The notes beneath the pieces are model-generated. The model was not told where the DNA came from, searched no databases, and saw only the letters and a list, made by a program, of their open reading frames with translations. Positions 35,736 through 45,380 of a stretch of 62,624 bases of DNA are shown piece after piece (within the stretch, counting starts at the first letter, position 1; each line of letters starts with the position of its first letter). The position numbers and the translations under genes were made by a program. Source of the stretch: an uncultured Bacteroidales bacterium (GTDB taxonomy: Bacteria > Bacteroidota > Bacteroidia > Bacteroidales > UBA932); the NCBI GenBank assembly GCA_900319975.1, contig ONQP01000002.1, positions 1 to 62,624 on the forward strand, read 5' to 3'.

Positions 35736-38700
35736 ATGTCATTTGCATCTGTCATAGGCAAGATCTTCGGCTCCAAGTCCGAAAGAGACTACAAAGCCGT
35801 TAAGCCTACACTGGACAAAATACTTGCTGTTTACCCCGAGATCGACGCCCTGAGCGACGACGGCCTCCGTGCCCGTTCCGCGGCGCTCCGCGCCCGCCTG
35901 CAGGAGGTCGAGAAGCCTTTCGAGGACCGGATCGCCGAGATCAAGTTGGAGCTCGACAAGGACATTCCCATCAGCGAGAAGGAGAAGCTGGCCGGCGAGT
36001 CCGACAAGCTGGTCAAGGACGAGGACGAGGCGATCGAGAAGTGCCTCGACGAGATCCTCCCCGAGGCGTTCGCCATCGTCAAGAGCACGGCGCGCCGCTT
36101 CAAGGAGAACGCTTCCATCACGGTCACAGCCACGCAGTTCGACCGCGACCTGTCCGTCAACCACGACTTCGTCACGATCGACGGTGACAAGGCCACCTTC
36201 GTCAACCACTGGATGGCCGGAGGCAACGAGATCACCTGGGACATGGTGCACTACGACGTCCAGCTGATCGGCGGCATCGCCCTGCATCAGGGCAAGATTG
36301 CCGAGATGGCGACGGGTGAGGGCAAGACCCTCGTGGCCACGCTCCCCGTGTTCCTCAACGCCCTTGCCGGCAAGGGCGTCCACATGGTGACCGTCAACGA
36401 CTACCTGGCCAAGCGTGACTCCGAGTGGATGGGCCCGCTGTATATGTTCCACGGCCTGTCCGTGGACTGCATCGACAAGCACCAGCCCAACTCCGACGCC
36501 CGCCGCCGGGCCTATGAGTGCGACATCACGTTCGGCACCAACAACGAATTCGGTTTCGACTACCTGCGCGACAACATGTCCATCACCCTGGAGGACCTGG
36601 TCCAGCGCAAGCACCACTTCGCCATCGTGGATGAGGTGGACTCCGTGCTCATCGACGACGCCCGGACCCCGCTCATCATCTCCGGTCCGGTCACGCGCAA
36701 CGAAGCCGACGAGGCGCAGTTCATGGAGTTCCGCCCCAACGTGGAGCGGCTCTACCAGACGCAGCGCGCCCTGGTGAACCAGGTGCTCAACGAAGCCAAG
36801 AAGAAAATCGCCGAAGGCGACGAGGCGGAGGGCGGCAAGCTCCTCCTGCGGGCCCACAAGGGTCTGCCGAAGTACCAGCCGCTCATCAAGTTCCTCTCCG
36901 AGCCGGGAATGAAGGTCCTCCTCCAGAAGGCGGAGAACTACTATATGCAGGACAACGAGAAGGAGATGCCGGTCGTCACCGACCCGCTCTACTTCGTGAT
37001 CAACGAGCAGCTGCACTCCGTGGACATGACCGACAAGGGCCACGAAATGCTGGCCCAGGGCGTGGGCGAGGAGGATTTCTTCGTCCTGCCTGACGTAGGC
37101 TCCCGCATCGCCGAGATCGAGCACACCGACCTTCCGCTCGCCGAGAAGCAGCAGAAGAAGGACGCGCTGATGGCCGAGTTCGCCACCAAGAGCGAACGCG
37201 TCCACACCGTGATCCAGCTCCTCAAGGCCTACACGATGTTCGAGAAGGACGTCGACTACGTCATCATGGACGGCAAGATCAAGATCGTGGACGAGTCCAC
37301 GGGCCGTATCATGGAGGGCCGCCGCTGGAGCGACGGTCTGCACCAGGCCGTCGAGGCCAAGGAAAACGTCAAGGTCGAGGGCGCGACCCAGACCTTCGCC
37401 ACGATCACCCTGCAGAACTACTTCCGCATGTATCACAAGCTGGCCGGCATGACCGGTACGGCCGAGACGGAGGCGGGCGAGTTCTGGAGCATCTACAAGC
37501 TCGACGTGATGGTGATCCCGACCAACCGTCCGGTGATCCGCGACGACCAGAACGACCTCATCTACAAGACCAAGAAGGGCAAATATGCCGCCGTGATCGA
37601 CCGCGTCGTGGAGCTGACCAACGCCGGCCGTCCGGTGCTCGTCGGTACGACGGACGTCGAGACCTCCGAGCTCCTCAGCCGCATGCTCCGGATGCGCGGC
37701 ATCCCCCACAACGTGCTCAACGCCAAGGAGCACGCCCGCGAGGCCGAGATCGTGGCCCATGCGGGCCAGAAGTCGGCCGTGACCATCGCCACCAACATGG
37801 CTGGCCGTGGTACCGATATCAAGCTCTCCGACGAAGTCAAGCAGGCGGGCGGCCTTGCCATCATCGGCACGGAGCGCCACGACTCCCGCCGCGTCGACCG
37901 CCAGCTGCGCGGCCGTGCCGGCCGTCAGGGAGATCCGGGTTCCTCCACGTTCTACATCTCCCTGGAGGACAAGCTGATGCGTCTGTTCGGCTCCGAGCGC
38001 ATCGCCGCCGTGGCGGACAAGATGCACCTCGAGGAGAACGAAGCCCTCGAGTCCTCGATGCTTTCCAACGCCATCGAGAACGCGCAGAAGAAGGTCGAGG
38101 AGAACAACTTCGGCATCCGTAAGCGCCTGCTCGAATACGACGACGTGATGAACTACCAGCGCGAAGCCATCTACTCCCGCCGGCGCAATGCCATCAGCGG
38201 TGAGAAGGTGGAGATCGACCTGCAGAATATGATGAAGGACACGGCCGACCTCTTCGTCGACCGCAGCAAGGGCCTCCCGTTCGAGGAGTTCGAAGTCTCC
38301 CTGATGGCCCAGCTCTCCATCGACTCCGGCCTCGACGCGGCCACCTACGAGAAGGCCAAGCCGGCGGAGATCGCCGACCGCCTCGTCGAGCACATGCTGG
38401 AGGTCTACAAGCGCCGCATGGATACGCTTGTGGAGCGCCTCTACCCGATCATCAAGGACGTCTACGAGAAGCAGGGAGCGATGTACCAGAACATCGCCAT
38501 CCCCATCTCCGACGGCCGCAAGCAGATGACCCTTTCGGTCAACCTTGAACGTGCCTACAATTCCGAGGGTCGCGAGATTGCCAAGACCCTGAGCAAGAAT
38601 ATCATTCTCTACCAGATCGACGAACACTGGAAGGAGCACCTCCGCGAGATGGACGACCTCAAGCAGAGCGTCCAGAACGCCTCCTACGAGCAGAAAGACC

Positions 38701-39011
38701 CGGTCGTGATCTACAAGCTGGAGAGCTACAACCTCTTCGCAAGCATGCTTGAGACGCTCAACCAGGATGTCCTGTCCTTCCTCCTCAAGGCGTTCGTCCC
38801 CCTTCAGGACCGCCCGCAGCAGCCGCAGCGCGCCGTCCGCCCCAAGACCGACATGAGCCGTTTCCAGGCCCGCCACAGCGACCTGTCCACCAACGGTGAG
38901 AAGAAGGCCAACGCCCCGGTCAAGGTCGACAAGCAGGTAGGTCGCAACGATCCGTGCCCGTGCGGAAGCGGCCTGAAGTACAAGAACTGCCACGGCAAGG
39001 GCCTGGCATAA
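35736..39011 (+). CDS. secA: Preprotein translocase ATPase SecA
   Basis: The motor of Sec-dependent export, working at the inner membrane with SecYEG. At 1091 residues it is longer than the ~900 of E. coli, as in Bacteroidales. Walker A is MATGEGKTLVATLP near residue 195 and the DEAD-type motif is IVDEVDSVLIDDARTP. Further signatures are TNMAGRGTDI and QLRGRAGRQGDPGSS in the second helicase domain. The C-terminal SEC-C zinc motif CPCGSGLKYKNCHG, which binds metal and SecB or ribosomes in characterised proteins, is intact. A bactofilin gene follows after 10 nt. Confidence 0.97.
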   Translation: MSFASVIGKIFGSKSERDYKAVKPTLDKILAVYPEIDALSDDGLRARSAALRARLQEVEKPFEDRIAEIKLELDKDIPISEKEKLAGESDKLVKDEDEAIEKCLDEILPEAFAIVKSTARRFKENASITVTATQFDRDLSVNHDFVTIDGDKATFVNHWMAGGNEITWDMVHYDVQLIGGIALHQGKIAEMATGEGKTLVATLPVFLNALAGKGVHMVTVNDYLAKRDSEWMGPLYMFHGLSVDCIDKHQPNSDARRRAYECDITFGTNNEFGFDYLRDNMSITLEDLVQRKHHFAIVDEVDSVLIDDARTPLIISGPVTRNEADEAQFMEFRPNVERLYQTQRALVNQVLNEAKKKIAEGDEAEGGKLLLRAHKGLPKYQPLIKFLSEPGMKVLLQKAENYYMQDNEKEMPVVTDPLYFVINEQLHSVDMTDKGHEMLAQGVGEEDFFVLPDVGSRIAEIEHTDLPLAEKQQKKDALMAEFATKSERVHTVIQLLKAYTMFEKDVDYVIMDGKIKIVDESTGRIMEGRRWSDGLHQAVEAKENVKVEGATQTFATITLQNYFRMYHKLAGMTGTAETEAGEFWSIYKLDVMVIPTNRPVIRDDQNDLIYKTKKGKYAAVIDRVVELTNAGRPVLVGTTDVETSELLSRMLRMRGIPHNVLNAKEHAREAEIVAHAGQKSAVTIATNMAGRGTDIKLSDEVKQAGGLAIIGTERHDSRRVDRQLRGRAGRQGDPGSSTFYISLEDKLMRLFGSERIAAVADKMHLEENEALESSMLSNAIENAQKKVEENNFGIRKRLLEYDDVMNYQREAIYSRRRNAISGEKVEIDLQNMMKDTADLFVDRSKGLPFEEFEVSLMAQLSIDSGLDAATYEKAKPAEIADRLVEHMLEVYKRRMDTLVERLYPIIKDVYEKQGAMYQNIAIPISDGRKQMTLSVNLERAYNSEGREIAKTLSKNIILYQIDEHWKEHLREMDDLKQSVQNASYEQKDPVVIYKLESYNLFASMLETLNQDVLSFLLKAFVPLQDRPQQPQRAVRPKTDMSRFQARHSDLSTNGEKKANAPVKVDKQVGRNDPCPCGSGLKYKNCHGKGLA

Positions 39012-39021
39012 TGGTTTGCTT

Positions 39022-39537
39022 ATGAATTTTGGCAAGAATATCAATCTCAATAAACCCCCGAAAACAGTGGAACAGAACGTCAACAATGTGAGTAGGATCT
39101 CCCAGGGTGCAGCCATCCGGGGCGATCTGTCTTCTTCCACCGATATCCGTGTCGACGGTCAGGTGGACGGAACCCTTTTCTCTGAAGGCAAGGTCGTCGT
39201 CGGCGAGACCGCCCGTCTCTCCGGCAAATTGTTCGCGACCAATATCGATTTCTGGGGCAAGATGGATGGCGACATCTTCGTCAAGGATACGCTCTCGCTC
39301 AAGAGCTCGGCCGTGGTCAATGGCAACATCCACGTCCGCAAGATCCAGGTGGAGATGGGCGCCCAGATCAACGGCTCGTTCAAGATGATCTCCGAGCAGG
39401 AGTACGAGCAGCTGGTCGCTACGATGGTCCACAAGAGCTCCGCTCCGGCTCCCAAGCCGGCGTCGCGGGTGGCCGCCGCTCCGAAACCGCAGCCGCAGCC
39501 GGAGGCCATCAAACCCTCCGCGCCGCAGGCTTCCTAG
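39022..39537 (+). CDS. Bactofilin (polymer-forming cytoskeletal protein)
   Basis: A 171-residue protein with the bactofilin beta-helix at about residues 30-125: repeated short strands such as GDLSSSTDIRVDGQVDGTLF, KVVVGETARLSGKLFA and SSAVVNGNIHVRKIQVEMGA. Both ends are flexible; the C-terminus is rich in Pro, Ala and Lys. Bactofilins self-assemble into filaments that organise cell-envelope processes such as local peptidoglycan synthesis. The start is ATG 39022, 10 nt after secA, so co-transcription with secA is likely. No strong terminator is visible before the fimbrial promoter at 39622. Confidence 0.9.
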   Translation: MNFGKNINLNKPPKTVEQNVNNVSRISQGAAIRGDLSSSTDIRVDGQVDGTLFSEGKVVVGETARLSGKLFATNIDFWGKMDGDIFVKDTLSLKSSAVVNGNIHVRKIQVEMGAQINGSFKMISEQEYEQLVATMVHKSSAPAPKPASRVAAAPKPQPQPEAIKPSAPQAS

Positions 39538-39621
39538 TCGGAACTCTTTCATTTTTAGATCCATAAGCCTCACTTTCCCGCCATATTACGGAAAATGGGG
39601 TGAAAAAAGCCGTACGAAGTA

Positions 39622-39652
39622 TTGCTTTTTGGACGAATGATGGTTAACTTTG
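39622..39652 (+). promoter_or_regulatory. Promoter of the fimbrial operon (TTG-N20-TAACTTTG)
   Basis: TTG at 39622-39624, 20 nt, and TAACTTTG at 39645-39652, 22 nt before the first ATG. It is the only complete promoter I found for the 14-gene run. I saw no inverted repeats around it that would suggest promoter inversion. Confidence 0.7.
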
Positions 39653-39674
39653 TTTTAAGACTATTAGCCGCTAG

Positions 39675-40994
39675 ATGTCCCGAAGACCACACCATATTCG
39701 TCTTCTTGTTTCCCTCTGTTTCCTTTTGCTCGGACAACTGGGAGGAAGTTTTGTTTTCGCGCAGGAACGTTCCGGCGCGGAGGGGAGGACGGATGTCCTC
39801 CGCCTGAATGTCTTCTTCCGGCGTGGTATCTCCACGATCGATCCGGATTTCCGCGACAATGGCGCGCATATGCGCGACTTTAAGGATATCATCGACGCGC
39901 GTATGCGCGAAGGCTGCACGGTGGATGCAGTGCTGCTGCGCGGTTCCGCTTCGCCGGAAGGCGCGTCCTATGACAACCGCACCCTCGCGGAGGACCGCTC
40001 GCATGCGCTGGACGCCTGGTTCGCCGACTCGCTCGGCCTCAATTCGGCCCTGTATCACCGCGAGGCGGTGGGCGAGGACTGGGAGGGCCTGGCGCGCATC
40101 ATCCGCACGCTCGACGTGCCCTGGCGCGACGAGGCGGTCGACATCATCGAGAAGACGCCCGAATGGGTGGTCGAGGGCGGCAAGGTCGTGGATTCCCGCA
40201 AGAACCGCCTGCGCCGCGTCGACGGCGGCCGCGCCTGGCGCTGGCTGGACGAAAACGTCTTCCCGGAGCTCCGTGCCGTGGGCGTGTCCGTGGAGTGCAT
40301 CATCTCGTACCCGCTTCCCGCGCGCACGGATACCGTATTCGTCACGCGCACGGTCCGCGATACGGTCTATATCGACATCACGCCTGCCGTGCCGCAGGAG
40401 TGGAAGCCCGCGGGGCCTGACTATTCGGACCGCCGGATGCTTTTCGCCCTGCGCACCAACGTCCTGGCCATCCCGTTTGCCAATGCCGGCATCGAGATTC
40501 CGCTGGGTCGCCGCTGGAGCGTCGGCGCGGACATCTATTATCCCTGGATCTGGCGTCCCGCCCATTCCAAGGGCGTGGACGACAATGGCGTCTGCAACGA
40601 GCTGATGGCGGCGGACGTCGAACTCCGCTACTGGTTCCCGCGCAAGAACATGCAGTCCGGACAGCGCCTGCTGGGCCATTCCATCGGCGTGTACGGCGCC
40701 GCCGGACATTATGATTTCGAACGTGACTGGTCCGGCCTGCAGGGCGAATTCTACAATGTCGGCCTGGACTATCTCTATGCCGCTCCGATCTTCCGGGGTG
40801 CGATGCACCTGGAGTTCGAGATCGGTTTCGGCTATATCTGGTCGACGGCACGTCCCTACGACTGCCTGGAGCCCGGCGGGGTGCTCTACCACCGCAAGGG
40901 CGTGACGCAGAATTTCAGCTGGATCGGGCCTACGCGCGCCCAGTTCTCGCTGGTCGTTCCCATTTACGTGCGTAAGAAAGGAGGTAACCGATGA
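39675..40994 (+). CDS. DUF3575 outer-membrane protein of a fimbrial locus
   Basis: A 439-residue exported protein (signal ending near FVFAQ, residue 30). The first part after the signal (~30-215) resembles an OmpA-like periplasmic domain (LRGSASPEGASYDNRTLAEDR). The second half has alternating strands ending in aromatic residues (FALRTNVLAIPFANAGIEIP, YGAAGHYDFERDW, LVVPIYVRKK), as in DUF3575 outer-membrane barrels. DUF3575 genes often open Bacteroidetes fimbrial operons, and this one lies directly behind the only promoter. A role in assembling or anchoring pili is inferred. The stop overlaps the next start (ATGA). Confidence 0.82.
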   Translation: MSRRPHHIRLLVSLCFLLLGQLGGSFVFAQERSGAEGRTDVLRLNVFFRRGISTIDPDFRDNGAHMRDFKDIIDARMREGCTVDAVLLRGSASPEGASYDNRTLAEDRSHALDAWFADSLGLNSALYHREAVGEDWEGLARIIRTLDVPWRDEAVDIIEKTPEWVVEGGKVVDSRKNRLRRVDGGRAWRWLDENVFPELRAVGVSVECIISYPLPARTDTVFVTRTVRDTVYIDITPAVPQEWKPAGPDYSDRRMLFALRTNVLAIPFANAGIEIPLGRRWSVGADIYYPWIWRPAHSKGVDDNGVCNELMAADVELRYWFPRKNMQSGQRLLGHSIGVYGAAGHYDFERDWSGLQGEFYNVGLDYLYAAPIFRGAMHLEFEIGFGYIWSTARPYDCLEPGGVLYHRKGVTQNFSWIGPTRAQFSLVVPIYVRKKGGNR

Positions 40995-42010
40995 GGAAGT
41001 ATCTCCTGTTGCTGATGGCCGGCTTCCTGCTGGTCGCCGCGGGCTGCAAGCGCATCCCGATGTACGAACGCGAAGCGGGCATCTATCTCCGGGTCGCGGT
41101 GGACCAGTCGCTGGACCCCGCCCAGGAGTCGCATCTGGATTTCGGCGCCCGTCCGCAACTGCGCGACAAGGTCGTCGGCAAGATGCCGGAGCTCGTGCGC
41201 GCCTGCTTCTATGACGCCGTGAGCCACGAACTGGTGGCGGAAGACTTCCTGCCGCCCACCGGCGGCTTCGTCGACGTCCCGGCCGGTGCGTATGACGTGA
41301 TCGTGTACAGTCTCGGCACGGAAGCGACGCAGGTGTCCGGCACGGAATCGCGTGCGGGCGGCTTCGCTTCCACGAGCCCCACGGGCGCCCGCGTGAAGCT
41401 GCAGGCCGTGCCGACCAAGGACGATCCCGACCAGGGCGGCGAGCCGGCTTCCAGCGAGCAGGCGGTCCTCTTCGAGCCGGACCACCTTTTCGTGGGCAAG
41501 ATTGCCGGTGCGATGGTCCCGGTGCGCCCGGAAGAAGCCGAGAGCGTGGTCCTGGACGTCACGCTTTCCCGTCTCTCGGAGAGCTGGTCCGTGGAGGTCA
41601 TTGACGTCGAGGGCGCGGAGCGCATCCAGAAAGCAGAAATCTATATCACCGGGCAGGCTGCGGGCCGCTACCTCTGGGACGCCCGCGCGGCCACTCGCCC
41701 CTGCGCGCTCGGTTTCGAGTGCGACGTGGACGTGGCGAAGGGGCAGCTCTTCTCGGCGTTCAACACCTTCGGGCGCCATGCCGACCCCGAGACCGAAGTG
41801 ATCGTGAACGTGCTCGTGACCACGAACTCCGGTGCCCGTTTCCGCTATGTCTATGACGTGACGGACCAATGGCTCAACCCCGACAACTCCGCGCACAGGA
41901 TCGTCGTCGACGAACCGTTGGAGATTCCCGGCGACGACTACCAGGGCGGCGGCTTCGACCCGGTCGTGAACGACTGGGACGGTGAGGCGATCGACATCAT
42001 CATCGGATAA
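40991..42010 (+). CDS. Anchor-type fimbrial lipoprotein (DUF5119 / Mfa2-FimB-like)
   Basis: A 339-residue lipoprotein with lipobox VAAGC (Cys near residue 19). The two beta-rich halves follow the Mfa2/FimB/DUF5119 pattern: a short N-terminus straight into a sandwich (GIYLRVAVDQ, GGFVDVPAGAYDVIVYSLG), then a second domain ending VVNDWDGEAIDIIIG. In characterised type V pili, the anchor stays lipidated in the outer membrane and ends the shaft. In keeping with that, this protein lacks the Lys/Arg maturation-type site near the N-terminus that all twelve downstream subunits have. It overlaps the DUF3575 gene by 4 nt. The exact family assignment is tentative. Confidence 0.7.
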   Translation: MRKYLLLLMAGFLLVAAGCKRIPMYEREAGIYLRVAVDQSLDPAQESHLDFGARPQLRDKVVGKMPELVRACFYDAVSHELVAEDFLPPTGGFVDVPAGAYDVIVYSLGTEATQVSGTESRAGGFASTSPTGARVKLQAVPTKDDPDQGGEPASSEQAVLFEPDHLFVGKIAGAMVPVRPEEAESVVLDVTLSRLSESWSVEVIDVEGAERIQKAEIYITGQAAGRYLWDARAATRPCALGFECDVDVAKGQLFSAFNTFGRHADPETEVIVNVLVTTNSGARFRYVYDVTDQWLNPDNSAHRIVVDEPLEIPGDDYQGGGFDPVVNDWDGEAIDIIIG

Positions 42011-42049
42011 AAAGAGCATAAAATATTCACTTACTTAAAAACAACCAAC

Positions 42050-43045
42050 ATGAAAAGTATCCACCTTTCTCTTCTCGCCGGTGCAGCCGTGATGCTGGCC
42101 GCCGTGTCTTGTGCCAAGACCGAGACCATCCAGGATGAGACGCCCGCCGAGATTGGTTTCAAGGCCGTCGCCACCAAGGCGGACCCGGAACTGACCGGCG
42201 CCTCCCTCGGTACGGACAACGATTATGTCATCTACGCGGCCGCTTCGGCCGATGGCTCTCCCAAGTATTTCGATCCTGCTGCCACGAACTACGGCGGCCA
42301 GCTGTTCGCCTATTTCACGGACGGCGCCAAGTGGTTCCCGGCCAGCGGCTCCCCCTATATCAAGCAGCATATCTATTGGCCTTTCGGCGGCGTGAAGGTG
42401 GATTTCCTGGCCTATGCGCTGACGCCGGACGCCAAGACCGCCCTCTCTCCGACTTTCCATTCCGAGACCCACGCACGCGAATTCACGATCGACGACTGGG
42501 ATACTTTCGCCAATCAGTATGACGTGCTGTATGCCGTGGCCAACGGCTGCGTGCCCGGCACCGACGGCAACGTCGCCCTGGCCTTCAAGCACGCCCAGGC
42601 GCTCCTCGCCTTCACGGCCAAGAAGAGTGCCACCACGACGGTGGACCTGACGATCAACAAGATTACGATCAAGGACCTGGAGTATGCAGGCACGCTGAAG
42701 GTGGACAACTACCGCGCCAACCTGAAGGCCGGCTGGACCATCTCCGCCCATGGCGACAAGGACCTGTCCGCCGCCGAGGGCATCTCCGATTTCCCTTACA
42801 CCCTGAACAGCACCGCCACCCAGATTACCACGAACCTCCTCATCCCGGAGCAGTCCGCCAAGCAGATCGTGATCAACTACTCGATGGGCGGCAAGACCTT
42901 CGACTACGAGCTCAACATCCCGCGCAACCCTTGGGTGATGGGCAAGAAGTATACCTTCAATCTTGAGTTCTCCGCTGCGGAGATCACCCTGGAGCCTACG
43001 GTGAACGTCTGGATGGAAATTGTTGACAACGAGCAGATCGGCTAG
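42050..43045 (+). CDS. Fimbrillin family protein, probable major subunit
   Basis: A 331-residue fimbrillin-type lipoprotein (lipobox AAVSC, Cys21) with the two-domain fold of FimA/Mfa1-like proteins. ATKAD at residues 41-45 (Lys43) is a likely cleavage site for a trypsin-like protease, the step that frees a groove for strand exchange in type V pili. The C-terminus ends in strands (ITLEPTVNVWMEIVDNEQIG) suitable as the donor strand. The 39-nt gap before it is the largest within the operon and very A-rich, which favours translation in Bacteroidetes; this and its position after the anchor make it the best candidate for the shaft subunit. The next gene is a paralogue. Confidence 0.82.
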   Translation: MKSIHLSLLAGAAVMLAAVSCAKTETIQDETPAEIGFKAVATKADPELTGASLGTDNDYVIYAAASADGSPKYFDPAATNYGGQLFAYFTDGAKWFPASGSPYIKQHIYWPFGGVKVDFLAYALTPDAKTALSPTFHSETHAREFTIDDWDTFANQYDVLYAVANGCVPGTDGNVALAFKHAQALLAFTAKKSATTTVDLTINKITIKDLEYAGTLKVDNYRANLKAGWTISAHGDKDLSAAEGISDFPYTLNSTATQITTNLLIPEQSAKQIVINYSMGGKTFDYELNIPRNPWVMGKKYTFNLEFSAAEITLEPTVNVWMEIVDNEQIG

Positions 43046-43053
43046 TCCCTGCC

Positions 43054-44109
43054 ATGTCCAACGTTCCGTTCCGGCTGGCCGTGTTGACGGGTTGCCTGGC
43101 GCTGGCCTGTGCCTGCGCCAGGACAATTACCGTCACTGAAGCGCCCGAGTTGTCGCTGAATGCTGCGGCGTCCGCCTCCGTCAAGGCGGACCCGGAGCTC
43201 GTCGGCGCCTCGCTCGGCGTGGACAACACCTACGTGATCCTCGCTTCCGCTTCCGCTGCGGAGGAGCCGGAGTTCATGCGCGAGCAGCTGTTCACCTATT
43301 TCTCCGAGACCGCGAAATGGCAGGCGTCTGCCGCTTCCGGGCCGGGCCTTGGCGGGAGCTATACGCACGACCCCAAGTTCTGGCCGCTGGGCGGGGTGAA
43401 GGTGGACTTCCTGGCCCTGGCGCTCAAGCCGGCGGCCTATGACGCCCTGAACGCCGACCCGGGAAGCATCAGCTTCTACCGTCCTTCCGACGGTGGTGTC
43501 GCTGCAGGCGTCTCGGTCGTGGAATGGGATACGTATGCCGACCAATATGACGTGATGTACGCGGTCAACAATGCGCAGTCCAGCAGGAGCAATCCCGGCG
43601 GGACGGTGCCGCTCGAATTCCAGCACTCGATGGCTGTGGTGGGATTCACGGCCAAGAGCGCGTCCGACGCCGGCGTCTTCACGCTGAAGGACCTCACGCT
43701 CGAAGAACTTCAGTTCAAGGGGTCGCTCGTGATCGACAACACGACCACCGAGCTCGACGTCAACTGGATCGTCCCGCAAGGCGACGCGAACCAGTGTGAC
43801 AAGACGGTCCCCCTGATCGTGTCGGAATTCTCCGTTCCGGAGTCTTCTGCGACGGCTGCCGCCGCCAAGTGCACCGACCATCTGCTGGTGATTCCTCAGC
43901 CGGCGCGCACCGTCAAACTTACCTATCACGTCAAGAACTCTATCCCCGACCTGACGTACGAGCTTCCGTTGCCGCGTACCGTCTGGAAGGCAGGCCACCG
44001 CTATATCTACGACCTGGTCTTCACGCCCACCGAGATCCGCGTCTCGGACGTGAACGTGACCGACTGGGACGGTACGCCGGTGGATGATACGGCGATTGTT
44101 TCGAACTAG
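43054..44109 (+). CDS. Fimbrillin family protein, paralogue of the preceding gene
   Basis: A 351-residue lipoprotein (lipidated Cys at about 19-21) clearly related to its upstream neighbour: both share KADPEL-GASLG-DN-YVI after the signal, a WP-GGVKVDFLA segment, and a closing PR-W--G--Y strand region. The maturation-type site is SVKAD (Lys44), the only one of the twelve without a Thr or Ser before Lys/Arg. It starts 8 nt after the previous stop. It could be an alternative shaft subunit or an accessory component; the sequence does not decide. Confidence 0.8.
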   Translation: MSNVPFRLAVLTGCLALACACARTITVTEAPELSLNAAASASVKADPELVGASLGVDNTYVILASASAAEEPEFMREQLFTYFSETAKWQASAASGPGLGGSYTHDPKFWPLGGVKVDFLALALKPAAYDALNADPGSISFYRPSDGGVAAGVSVVEWDTYADQYDVMYAVNNAQSSRSNPGGTVPLEFQHSMAVVGFTAKSASDAGVFTLKDLTLEELQFKGSLVIDNTTTELDVNWIVPQGDANQCDKTVPLIVSEFSVPESSATAAAAKCTDHLLVIPQPARTVKLTYHVKNSIPDLTYELPLPRTVWKAGHRYIYDLVFTPTEIRVSDVNVTDWDGTPVDDTAIVSN

Positions 44110-44127
44110 CTTCAAATTCTTTTACCG

Positions 44128-45378
44128 TTGAGGAAGACAGCCATTCTCCTCATTGTCGCATCGTTGCTCCTGTCCGCCTGTTCCAAGGCGCCGGCGGGGG
44201 CTCGGCGTGTACCGGTGGCGTCCGAGGTGCCGGTGGCGTTTGCCGTGGACGGGCCGCAGACCAGGAGTCAGGCGCCGCTCACGACGCTCGCCGCGCTCGC
44301 GGCGCAGGACTTCAGCGTGAGCGCCTGGTATTCGCCGAAAGGGGAGATGTTCGATGGCGAGCATTCCGTCAAGTATTTCGCGAACCACCGCTTCGGCTAT
44401 ATCAAGGGTGCGTCCGAGGATGATTCCTACGCGAACCACGCCTGGCAGGGTGTGTCCCGTTCGCCGACCAGTGTCCTGTCTCCCAACCTGGTTTACTGGC
44501 CCCTCGACGGCTCGCTGAGCTTCTTCTGCTACGCTCCGTACCGGGAGGGGGACACCGACATCGTGCTGGAGGACCCCGTCACGGACGCCGGCGTCATCGC
44601 GCGCCTGCCGGACTACCTGCCCGGCTCGCCGCTGATCCGCGTCACGCCGGCGGAGACCGCGGCCGGCCAGGCCGACTTCCTCTGCGCCCCGCCGCTGCTT
44701 GACCGCGACCGCATCGACGAGGGCGGCGCGTTCCCGCTGGACTTCAGCAAACACCGGATGACGCAGGTGGAGTTCGGCTTCAACTATATCGGGACGCTGG
44801 TGGATGACGACGTGCTGAATATCCACGAGAAAGTGCGTGTCACGAGCGTCGAGATCCAGCAGGTGATCGGATCCCGGTATTTCTATTTCAAGGAATCTCC
44901 GTCCAACGGCGTCGACGGTGCCTGGAGCGAGCTGGTCTCGCCGTCCGATCCGTCGGGCGCCGACTTCCCGAAAGCCTCCTACCGGATCAGTACGGCCGGA
45001 GGCGAGCTGAAGACCGGCCTGGATGCCAACCTGCCGGAGCAGGGGAGCGGGACGTATCTGACCGTCCGGAAAGAAGACACGCTCGACGGCGTGTTCTGTC
45101 TCCTTCCCCAGACGGTTCCCGCTGGCGCCAGCCTGGTGGTCAGCTACAACATCGTCGATGATTATGCCGGCGTCCGCGGTTCCGAGGTGATCACGGTGCC
45201 GCTTTGCTCCGACCCGCCGACGGACCATCCCACGCTGGCTGTCTGGCCGGCCGGGAAGAAGGTGCGCTACCTGATCACGCTGGATATCCCGAACCGGGGA
45301 TTCGTCTCCATGACGGCGAAGTACTACGATTGGAATGATGCAAACAACCCGCATCCCGGGCAGGAATTGATGTATTAG
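44128..45378 (+). CDS. Fimbrillin-type subunit A, cassette 1
   Basis: A 416-residue fimbrillin-like lipoprotein (lipobox LLSAC, Cys18) with the site PQTRSQ at Arg46. The best start is TTG 44128, since no in-frame ATG lies near the signal peptide; this is unusual among its neighbours. It is the first gene of an A-B-C-D-D cassette and its partner is at 52203. The two share long nearly identical stretches (TTLAALAAQDFSVSAWYSP, ARLPDYLPGSPLIRVTP) including a 59-bp perfect DNA repeat, while their C-terminal halves have diverged. Probably a minor or accessory pilin. Confidence 0.78.
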   Translation: MRKTAILLIVASLLLSACSKAPAGARRVPVASEVPVAFAVDGPQTRSQAPLTTLAALAAQDFSVSAWYSPKGEMFDGEHSVKYFANHRFGYIKGASEDDSYANHAWQGVSRSPTSVLSPNLVYWPLDGSLSFFCYAPYREGDTDIVLEDPVTDAGVIARLPDYLPGSPLIRVTPAETAAGQADFLCAPPLLDRDRIDEGGAFPLDFSKHRMTQVEFGFNYIGTLVDDDVLNIHEKVRVTSVEIQQVIGSRYFYFKESPSNGVDGAWSELVSPSDPSGADFPKASYRISTAGGELKTGLDANLPEQGSGTYLTVRKEDTLDGVFCLLPQTVPAGASLVVSYNIVDDYAGVRGSEVITVPLCSDPPTDHPTLAVWPAGKKVRYLITLDIPNRGFVSMTAKYYDWNDANNPHPGQELMY

Positions 45379-45380
45379 GT

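Noticed and set aside
39538-39675. Invertible (phase-variable) promoter for the fimbrial operon
   Set aside because: I found no pair of inverted repeats around the promoter and no invertase gene nearby.
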